NCBI GenBank assembly: GCA_963674685.2
Contig: CAXXWT010000004.1
Span: 248,001-312,000 of the forward strand
Origin: G963674685 sp963674685
GTDB taxonomy: Bacteria > Lernaellota > Lernaellaia > JACKCT01
Length of the DNA: 64,000 nt
Direction: 5' to 3'
In this document: piece after piece, positions 17,815 through 24,026 of the stretch
Numbering within the stretch: position 1 is the first letter of the stretch
How the letters are laid out: every line of letters begins with the position of its first letter
Notes under the pieces: generated by a model
Told to the model about the DNA's origin: nothing
The model's input: only the letters and a program-made list of their open reading frames with translations
Database searches by the model: none
Translations under genes and position numbers: made by a program

Positions 17815-18006
17815 ATGCCCAAAGCACCACTGCGAAAGATTGTCAGTGATCCACGCAGTCCCATGTCCGCGCCGTCCAGAACTCTCGACGTGAAAAAATC
17901 CGGACGGAATCGAATCGTACTTTTGGATTGCGGCCACAAGGTGGAATATCGAGGCCGCGCGAAAAGCACCAGGTGCATGAAGTGCGCCGGGGAAGGCGTT
18001 AAATGA
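17815..18006 (+). CDS. Small zinc-ribbon protein A of the element
   Basis: The 63-residue protein has a very strong ribosome site (AAGGAGG, 6 bases before ATG). Residues 33-60 contain LLDCGHKVEYRGRAKSTRCMKC, where CGH and CMKC could coordinate one zinc. The N terminus is basic (KAPLRKIVSDPRSP). A similar module occurs in the 18169-18633 protein, suggesting duplication. It overlaps the next gene by four bases (ATGA), so it begins a three-gene rightward operon. The function is unknown; small zinc proteins of mobile elements are often regulators or inhibitors. Confidence 0.72.
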   Translation: MPKAPLRKIVSDPRSPMSAPSRTLDVKKSGRNRIVLLDCGHKVEYRGRAKSTRCMKCAGEGVK

Positions 18007-18251
18007 AAATCATTTTCTGCTGTCAGGAATTGAATGATCGCATCAACGAGGAAGGCCTGTGGTATAGCGATGATCCTTCCGAGTTGTTCCTCGATCACGA
18101 TCCACACACCCACTGCCCCTACTGCGGATCGGAAATTGAAGTCATCACCATGAAACGCGAGGCGAATAATGAATCAAGAAACCCTGTTCGGAAATCTGCC
18201 GAAAGCCCCGAGGAAGAAATCGACGGGGCCGTCGAGGAAGATCGTGCGTGA
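18003..18251 (+). CDS. Small Cys-containing hypothetical protein
   Basis: The 82-residue protein starts at ATG 18003, overlapping the stop of the previous gene (ATGA), which points to coupled translation. The N terminus has CCQEL and residues 38-44 have HCPYCGSEIE, a half zinc-ribbon; the C-terminal third is acidic (SPEEEIDGAVEEDRA). It overlaps the next gene by 83 bases in another frame, so its C-terminal end may have been extended by drift. No family was recognised. Confidence 0.6.
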   Translation: MKIIFCCQELNDRINEEGLWYSDDPSELFLDHDPHTHCPYCGSEIEVITMKREANNESRNPVRKSAESPEEEIDGAVEEDRA

Positions 18252-18633
18252 TCCCGAGGCGATCCCGGAGACGTGCGGGGGCTACGATGAAAAGCCCTTC
18301 TCGTCGAGAACCGTGACGCTTGAATGCGGCCACGAGGTGAGAATCAATTCCCCGCGTGAAAAAGTCCGTTGTCCAATTTGCGAACCGTCGAAGGAAAAAC
18401 GTACAAAGCCGAAACGCGATCCGAGAAAAGACCCGAGCGCCGGCGACGTGATTGAAACATCCAACGAACGCATTACCGTCTTGAATAAATCCACCGAGTA
18501 TTGCGTTGACTACGTCCACGTCGTCAGAGAGCGTCTGAGCGACCACTACGCATTCGCTTTCCGCTACACCCTCGACAAGTGGCGCGCGGGCGCTCCGAAG
18601 GCCAAGGTGATTCACGCTTGCGGAGTGCGGTAG
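18169..18633 (+). CDS. Zinc-ribbon protein B of the element
   Basis: The 154-residue protein starts at ATG 18169 with GAGGCGA upstream. Residues 45-72 carry VTLECGHEVRINSPREKVRC followed by PIC, matching the CGHxV...RxKxRCxxC pattern of the 63-residue protein at 17815. A basic linker (KEKRTKPKRDPRKDP) follows, then a C-terminal domain with no recognised fold (VDYVHVVRERLSDHYAFAFRY). It is the last gene of the rightward operon. It may be a DNA- or RNA-binding regulator; that is inference. Confidence 0.65.
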   Translation: MNQETLFGNLPKAPRKKSTGPSRKIVRDPEAIPETCGGYDEKPFSSRTVTLECGHEVRINSPREKVRCPICEPSKEKRTKPKRDPRKDPSAGDVIETSNERITVLNKSTEYCVDYVHVVRERLSDHYAFAFRYTLDKWRAGAPKAKVIHACGVR

Positions 18634-18994
18634 CGCTCGGCCTCGCCCCGCGCGCGCTTCGCCTCGGCTAGCGCCGATATGCTCCGCGCCGCGCGCGCCC
18701 TCGGCCTCGACAAAGGGCCGCTCACCTCCCCCCGTCCTCCTTTTTTCCCAAAATCCGGATCCTGACTCCTTTCCCCCGATCCCTCGCCTCTGATGCCGTT
18801 GACACCGCCCGCGAAGTAATACAAAGTATCACCGACCGCAAGTCATGAGCCCTCTTCGCGCCCGATCCTTCCTTGATTTCGGGCGCTCTTTTTTTGTGGA
18901 ACCAATGTGGAACGGCCTGACGAATTCCCCCTTTGTTTCCACTTTTCGAAATAAACCTTGCGCCCATGCTGTCGAAATTCGCCGGGTTAGTTTA
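18634..18994 (+). other. Right-end non-coding segment of the element
   Basis: No supported gene is present in these 361 bases. The stretch includes the second arm-like site at 18896-18921 (GTGGAACCAATGTGGAACGG), near-identical to that at the left end, and a GCGCTCTTTTTTT run near 18883 that could end transcription. Confidence 0.6.
18896..18921 (+). promoter_or_regulatory. Candidate integrase arm-type site, right end
   Basis: GTGGAACCAATGTGGAACGG followed by CCTGAC matches 13735-13760 at 22 of 26 positions or so, in the same orientation, 73 bases before attR. Confidence 0.5.
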
Positions 18995-19075
18995 TTCACA
19001 CGGTGGAAGTCGCTGGTTCGAGTCCAGTACCGCCCAGCCAATAAAATCAAGGGCCTCGGCTGATTCGGTCGAGGC
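18995..19075 (+). repeat. Right 81-bp attachment repeat (attR)
   Basis: This is a perfect copy of 13629-13709: the 3' half of tRNA-Val and the following hairpin, without the tRNA 5' half. It marks the right limit of the element. Confidence 0.95.
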
Positions 19076-19397
19076 TAGAAGTGGTGAAGTTGCAACCAAC
19101 TTGCAACCATATTGACCTTAAAAGTCGATTTCCCCTTTACTTCTGAGGCCGGATGATTAAAAAAGATCGTCAGCCCGGGGGATAAGGGACGCTCTAAGTT
19201 TTAGCGAAGTCCGCTTCAGCAGGTGACAGATGAAGTGAATACATAAATCGCTTCGCTATTTGTTTCAAAACACCTCAAAAACGCGTATACGCGGCGTTAG
19301 TTGATGAACCGCAAGAAGTCTGTGAGTAAAGCAGTGCGCGTCGCAGACGTCGTTTCACGGCCGATACCGCGCGATTTGATGTGATGAAGAACTGTTT
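19076..19397 (+). other. Possible left-end remnant of a second element
   Basis: No gene is seen. The stretch from 19086 (TTGCAACCAACTTGCAACC, then ATATTGACC) to 19155 parallels the left inner end of the element (13735-13800) in spacing and in words such as ATTGAC, CTTTACTT and GAGGC/GGGGC. This suggests that an older element once sat in tandem at the same tRNA site and decayed. Confidence 0.4.
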
Positions 19398-19733
19398 TTA
19401 TTTCGTTCTTTTTTCCGGGACTAGAAAATCCACGTCTCTGCCGGCTGGGTAATCATCGCTGACGTAGAGGCCGCAGTAGCATTTGCCGTATTCTTCGATA
19501 TCCGCCTGGGCGTACCGGCAGGGACAGATGATGTCTTTATCCAGCTCGAAATCCCCGTCGGCCAGGCGGCAGGGGCATGTCGGGTGGCCGTAACGCTGCT
19601 TGTTGGCAAAAAGTCCCTCGATCAAAGGCCATACGATTCCCTGCTCGTCGGGATTGAAGATCAATCCCTTTTGCGCGGCGAATTTCTTTATCAGTTCGTA
19701 ATAGGCTTCCGCCGTGTCGTATTTGGGACTCAT
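19398..19733 (-). CDS. Ferredoxin-thioredoxin reductase catalytic-type protein
   Basis: The 111-residue protein starts at ATG 19733, overlapping the glutaredoxin stop by four bases. It contains CPC (53-55), CPC (70-72) and CYC (85-87), the Cys set that carries the [4Fe-4S] cluster and redox disulfide of FTR catalytic subunits. In plant and cyanobacterial FTR the last motif is CHC and spacing differs, so this is the non-photosynthetic variant known from anaerobes and archaea. It would reduce a disulfide partner with electrons from ferredoxin. The likely partner is the glutaredoxin encoded just upstream. No variable subunit is nearby. Confidence 0.85.
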   Translation of the reverse strand: MSPKYDTAEAYYELIKKFAAQKGLIFNPDEQGIVWPLIEGLFANKQRYGHPTCPCRLADGDFELDKDIICPCRYAQADIEEYGKCYCGLYVSDDYPAGRDVDFLVPEKRTK

Positions 19734-19999
19734 GATTTTGCCCCGAACATTCTGCGCGCGTCGTCCAGGCTTGCCGCAAAAACGTATTCCCCGCCTGCGT
19801 ACAGCACCGGGAAGGAGACGACCGCTTTGTGCTTGCGCAGTTTCTCGACGATCCTGTCGCGCTCTTTGTGTTCCAGCAGATCGACGGTGATTCTTTCGCA
19901 TTCGATGTCGAGTTCGTCCAGTTCCTGCTTGAGCTTCTTGCATCGCGGGCACGTGGACAGCAGATATGCGGTGGGTTTGTCTGCGCTTCGATCGGTCAT
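19730..19999 (-). CDS. Glutaredoxin-like protein
   Basis: The 89-residue protein starts at ATG 19999 behind GGAGG. It has the thioredoxin-fold active site STCPRCKK (C17, C20), then ITVDLLEHKERDRIVEKL and the cis-Pro segment SFPVLYAGG, ending in SLDDARRMF. It would be a thiol-disulfide carrier reduced by the FTR-like protein encoded next to it (4-base overlap). Confidence 0.87.
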   Translation of the reverse strand: MTDRSADKPTAYLLSTCPRCKKLKQELDELDIECERITVDLLEHKERDRIVEKLRKHKAVVSFPVLYAGGEYVFAASLDDARRMFGAKS

Positions 20000-20115
20000 G
20001 GCAAAACCTCCTGGATTTTTCGGCCTTAAAATACACTTAAGCACCGATGATGTGAAAATCAACACGAATTCCGCATTTGTGTCAGCTAAGGATGGAGTAG
20101 CTTCGTATATTTTTT

Positions 20116-20151
20116 GGCTCCTCGCGAATTATCGTACTTTATCATGAAGTG
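20116..20151 (-). repeat. Diverged copy of dispersed GGTTCTTC/TACGGTAAT repeat
   Basis: GGCTCCTCGCGAATTATCGT and the following ACTTTATCATGAAGTG match the inverse of the repeat at 41922-41964 and 49555-49595 with several changes. Confidence 0.5.
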
Positions 20152-20288
20152 TCTGTTCATGGTTCATTTCGCAAAAAGTGGTTGAGTGTCTGAGGTAAAT
20201 CGATTCATCCGGCTTTGGTTAAGCTTTGCAGATACAATAAAAAACGATAGAAAATAATGACTTGATCCGATCGCCGGGAGAATGATTT

Positions 20289-21620
20289 ATGGCAGTAACG
20301 GAAACGACCGAAGCGACTTTCGCATTGTGGAAGCTGTTAGCCACTGCGATCTTCATCTTGTTGAATGGCTTTTTCGTTGCAGCAGAGTTTGCCTTGGTCA
20401 AGGTTCGCCCCAGCCGAATCGAATCCTCGGCAATCAACGGAAGTTCCAGCGCACGCCTTGTCATGCGCATGATCACGCATCTCGACCACTACTTGTCCGC
20501 ATGTCAATTGGGCATCACCGTCGCGAGTCTTGTGCTGGGTTGGCTTGCCGAGCCGGCCGTGGCTTCTCTTCTGATCTCCGGCGCTTCTTCTCTGGGTTTT
20601 GATATTGCGACAAATCCCTGGGTTCATCCGGTGGCATTGGCCGTTGCGCTGGCTTTTATCACCATGTTGCACATGACGGTCGGCGAGCAGACTCCGAAAA
20701 TGCTGTCCATCCGAAAATCCGAGGCGACGATTCTGATTTGCGCCTATCCCTTGTACATTTTCGCAAGCATCTTCAAACCGATGATCTGGCTCATCAACAT
20801 CATCTCCAACTTTATCGCTCGCGTCGGCGGAGGCGCCCCGGCCTCGGGACACGGGCAGACATACGATCTGACGGAAATACGCGCCATTTTGATTTCCGCC
20901 GCCCACGCGGGACACCTGTCTGCCAATCAGCGACAGATCGGTGAAAACGTCCTTGGCCTAACCAATATCGAGGTCCGGCACATTCTTGTGCCGAGAACGG
21001 AAACGGCCTATTTATCGACGGCAAATTCTCTGGAGAAAAACCTATCAATCATCCAATCCGCAGGGCATTCCCGCTTCCCTCTGGCTGATCCCGACTTAGA
21101 TCACGTGATCGGCCTCATTCATTCGAGATCGTTGCTCGGCCGGATGTTGGAAGGAAAAACTCCTGATTTGCTTTCCATGGTTCGTGAATGCCCCACCGTT
21201 CCCGACACGCAACCTCTTTCCCGCTTGATTCGAAATCTCCAGGAAGGCAAAACGCACTGCGCGACAGTTGTCGATGAACATGGAACGACTGTCGGTTTTG
21301 CGTTCCTTGAAGACGCGATAGAGGAAATCGTCGGGCCAATCTATGATGAGTTTGACAAGGAAACCGCGCGTATAAAAAGGTATTCGCCGACTCATGTTGA
21401 AATGGACGGCGGAGTCTGCACGCCTGAAGCCTCGGACGCTCTAGGCATTACCCTGGATGATGAAACGGACACCGTCGGAGGACTGGTGGTCGCTAAACTC
21501 GGCAGATTACCCACGCAGGGTGAAACCCTGAAACTCGGCCCTTACGAAGTGACGGTAATCAAAGCGACGCGGCGCCGGGTTTTAACGCTGCGGTTTGAAA
21601 AAAAAGGCGAGCTTGAGTGA
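20289..21620 (+). CDS. CorC/HlyC-family (CNNM-type) transporter
   Basis: The 443-residue membrane protein has the DUF21/CNNM transmembrane domain in residues 10-190 (FILLNGFFVAAEFALVKVRP, the family hallmark; ITVASLVLGWLAEP), two CBS domains at about 205-330 (VRHILVPRTETAYLS, HSRFPLADPDLDHVIGLIHS) and a C-terminal CorC_HlyC domain at 350-440 (DTVGGLVVAKLGRLPTQGE). The family is linked to Mg2+/Co2+ efflux or homeostasis; the haemolysin name is historic. The start at ATG 20289 follows GGGAGA. It appears monocistronic. Confidence 0.92.
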   Translation: MAVTETTEATFALWKLLATAIFILLNGFFVAAEFALVKVRPSRIESSAINGSSSARLVMRMITHLDHYLSACQLGITVASLVLGWLAEPAVASLLISGASSLGFDIATNPWVHPVALAVALAFITMLHMTVGEQTPKMLSIRKSEATILICAYPLYIFASIFKPMIWLINIISNFIARVGGGAPASGHGQTYDLTEIRAILISAAHAGHLSANQRQIGENVLGLTNIEVRHILVPRTETAYLSTANSLEKNLSIIQSAGHSRFPLADPDLDHVIGLIHSRSLLGRMLEGKTPDLLSMVRECPTVPDTQPLSRLIRNLQEGKTHCATVVDEHGTTVGFAFLEDAIEEIVGPIYDEFDKETARIKRYSPTHVEMDGGVCTPEASDALGITLDDETDTVGGLVVAKLGRLPTQGETLKLGPYEVTVIKATRRRVLTLRFEKKGELE

Positions 21621-21711
21621 GGCATTTTCAATAAGAGGATCTCGTTTCAGCTCTTTTCGTGATACACCTCAAGAAGTAATGATAAAAAAAGCGCTATTTT
21701 TGCATCAATCG

Positions 21712-21744
21712 ATCTGATAATATGATCGCGAATCAAAAACGGAG
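21712..21744 (+). repeat. Duplicated promoter-leader segment, copy 1
   Basis: ATCTGATAATATGATCGCGA and the next 13 bases through GGAG are identical to 22613-22645. Both copies are preceded about 16-17 bases earlier by AGCGCT. GATAAT/TATGAT fits a -10 box and GGAG is a ribosome site. Here it leads only to a 15-codon frame (ATG 21751, MRILKTPLLVDLVSF). Confidence 0.85.
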
Positions 21745-21818
21745 CAAAGAATGAGGATCTTGAAAACTCCATTGCTGGTTGACCTCGTTTCTTTCTGAAA
21801 TGCTGCGAGTTGTTTGAG

Positions 21819-22364
21819 ATGCTGGTTTGTCGAAATTGCGGTTTGAGATATAATTCCAAGAACGTTGCGAGTTGCCCGAAATGCGCCAATCCCAACTGGC
21901 GTAACTTTCAAGGTGAGATCGACGAAAATCCCAACTTGTTTTCGTTAGCAAAACGTACTGCGTCGAAATTTCTGATTCCACTTTTCAGCTTGGGTATTGT
22001 AATTCTTGTGGGATCATTGATTGGTTTAATACAACACCGGATGTGGGATATTGAAGTACCCCCTGAAGATCGGCCCGCATTGCTTGAAGCCTATAAAACT
22101 TCCAGCGGAAAGGCGAGAGTGGAAGTGTTCCACAAGCTGGCTCGTTTTAGTGAATTTCATAGAGAGCTTCTTTTCGGCCTCTTTAGGAGAGGGGATATCG
22201 AGCTGGCAACAGCGTTTATTACTTGCCATGGAGATTTTCATGAAGCTGGAATGCAATGGGCGAAAACTCACGGATACGAAGTATTCTGCCATAGAAGGCG
22301 TCAGCAAGGCTTAGGCGACTGGAAGAGACCCTGCTTGTGGTACAGTCTAAAAAAGAAGCAGTGA
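21819..22364 (+). CDS. Zinc-ribbon membrane protein, hypothetical
   Basis: The 181-residue protein starts at ATG 21819; an ATG three codons earlier is equally possible and no clear ribosome site is seen. Residues 2-22 form a zinc ribbon (CRNCGLRYNSKN...CPKC), followed by one transmembrane helix at about 50-70 (FLIPLFSLGIVILVGSLIGLI). The C-terminal domain is helical (KARVEVFHKLARFSEFHREL) with no known motif. It lies just after a copy of the 33-bp promoter-leader repeat, which might drive it. The function is unknown. Confidence 0.6.
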   Translation: MLVCRNCGLRYNSKNVASCPKCANPNWRNFQGEIDENPNLFSLAKRTASKFLIPLFSLGIVILVGSLIGLIQHRMWDIEVPPEDRPALLEAYKTSSGKARVEVFHKLARFSEFHRELLFGLFRRGDIELATAFITCHGDFHEAGMQWAKTHGYEVFCHRRRQQGLGDWKRPCLWYSLKKKQ

Positions 22365-22612
22365 TAATTTGCCCTGGTCAGGAAAACCAAACTCTGGAGG
22401 GAAGTACAAATTATACCGTCTAGCCCCAGAATTTTCGTGTCCCGTTCTTACGGTTTTTCGGTTTCTTTATTTCCGACGGGCTGCTCAAAAGTTTAGTCAT
22501 GGCGAAACCTCTCTTTTTTATAGCCCTCTAGTCGGGACGCTTAACCTTGTTAGTACTCACATCATCCGCGCGGCCCGGAGAGTGCGTCAAGCGCTTTCCA
22601 CATCTTGGCCTA

Positions 22613-22645
22613 ATCTGATAATATGATCGCGAATCAAAAACGGAG
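22613..22645 (+). repeat. Duplicated promoter-leader segment, copy 2
   Basis: This is an exact 33-base copy of 21712-21744, immediately before the poly-Asp lipoprotein gene (ATG 22653), where it supplies a -10-like GATAATAT and the GGAG ribosome site. Confidence 0.85.
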
Positions 22646-22652
22646 AGAAGCA

Positions 22653-23690
22653 ATGCGGGCTTGGAAGTGGTTGACGATCTTGGCGTTATTGCCGGTCCTG
22701 AGTCTGGCCGGCGCGTGCGGCGACGACGATGACGATGATCGTAACGATGTATACGCATCTTCAGACGACGATGATGACGATGATGATGTCGTATTCGATG
22801 ACGACGTTGATGACGATAGCGACGATGATGAGGACGACGACGCGGATGACGATATTGACGACGACGCGAACGACGATTTGGATGATGATGTCGATGACGA
22901 CGCGGACGACGATGCGGATGACGACATTGACGACGATGCGGACGACGATGCGGATGATGATGTTGATGATGACGCGGACGATGACGCTGACGACGATACC
23001 ACCACGACTACGTCGATGCCCGCAACGACGTCCAGCACCGCGGCGACAACGACAACCACAACCACGACAGCCACGACCACGACGCAGCCCCCCTTGCTTT
23101 TATGGGAAGATGATTTTGAGAGTTATCCCACCGGCGATCTGAAATACATGACGATCCCCTGGCGGGTTATCGGCGATTACGAATATCTCGATTTCCGAAG
23201 CATCGCAAGCATCACCGACCGTTCCGACAACCGCATGCTGTCGATTTACGGCATGGATTTGCAGGGATTTTATGTATTGGTCGAATACGCTTTCGATGGA
23301 GTTGCGAACGATTTCCGATTAACCTTTGAAGTGACTCCGACGGGGGCCGCGGATATATTCGGCTTGTATATCAATCGGAGATACGGGGATGTTCAGCTGG
23401 CGTCGATAGAGTTCACTCTCATCGACGGACGGTTCATGGCCGAGGATCATTATCTCCATCAGGTGGATTGCGGGGCCGCGATAGAAGACAATCCAAACAC
23501 TATCGATATCAGGGCGCGGTACCTGGGAACCTACGATGTACTTGTCAACGGCGTTCAAGGGGATTGCGAGGGCCTGGTGCAGCATTTCACAGGATCATAT
23601 CCCATCGACTCCATCTGGGTGTTCGATTCAGCGGGAGATGGACAAGGCGGATATGTTTTCTTCGACAACTTCGCCGCCTATGACCTCTGA
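22653..23690 (+). CDS. Poly-Asp/Thr-stalk lipoprotein with lectin-like domain
   Basis: The 345-residue product starts at ATG 22653 (ribosome site GGAGAGAAGC). A lipoprotein signal ends in LSLAGAC, and the acylated Cys is followed at once by GDDDDDD and about 100 residues of DDDA/DDDV/DDDI repeats. A Thr-rich stretch (residues 115-145) forms a likely extended stalk, then a globular domain of about 190 residues starting WEDDFESYPTGDL and ending YVFFDNFAAYDL, which resembles jelly-roll carbohydrate- or LamG-like domains. Such a layout suggests a surface-displayed binding protein. The GAC/GAT repeat tract is prone to in-frame length change. Confidence 0.75.
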   Translation: MRAWKWLTILALLPVLSLAGACGDDDDDDRNDVYASSDDDDDDDDVVFDDDVDDDSDDDEDDDADDDIDDDANDDLDDDVDDDADDDADDDIDDDADDDADDDVDDDADDDADDDTTTTTSMPATTSSTAATTTTTTTTATTTTQPPLLLWEDDFESYPTGDLKYMTIPWRVIGDYEYLDFRSIASITDRSDNRMLSIYGMDLQGFYVLVEYAFDGVANDFRLTFEVTPTGAADIFGLYINRRYGDVQLASIEFTLIDGRFMAEDHYLHQVDCGAAIEDNPNTIDIRARYLGTYDVLVNGVQGDCEGLVQHFTGSYPIDSIWVFDSAGDGQGGYVFFDNFAAYDL

Positions 23691-23841
23691 GACGAATTGA
23701 AAACGTGCGGCGCCAGTCGTGAAAGCTATTCAATACAAACAGGGGAGGATTATACGCTGGCCGGTTTACGTAGCTTTTAAAAGCGCCGTCAGACGCAAAA
23801 ATACGCCTTTCCCGGACGCCTGATTTCCTGATTTTATTGCA

Positions 23842-23914
<73 letters not shown>

Positions 23915-24026
23915 AAAGAACGGCTTGGATACGTACCCGAGAATGCGCCACCTTGTCAAGGTCTATGGTTTTTCATCGTGCTTTTACGTAAGATGCGTTC
24001 AGGCGAAAAACGCTAAGGGGATTGTC

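Larger units (their letters stand above)
13710..19075 (+). mobile_element. tRNA-Val-integrated element, 5.4 kb
   Basis: The element lies between perfect 81-bp direct repeats and has a tyrosine integrase beside the tRNA. It holds leftward genes (15202-16253, 17053-17265) and rightward genes (17815-18633) with no recognisable replication, conjugation, capsid or resistance gene. Near-identical 26-base sites just inside each end fit integrase arm sites. Its base composition is uneven, with a very GC-rich middle (16.4-17.7 kb). Its small size and lack of transfer genes suggest a satellite that depends on a helper, or a reduced island; this is inference. Confidence 0.9.
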
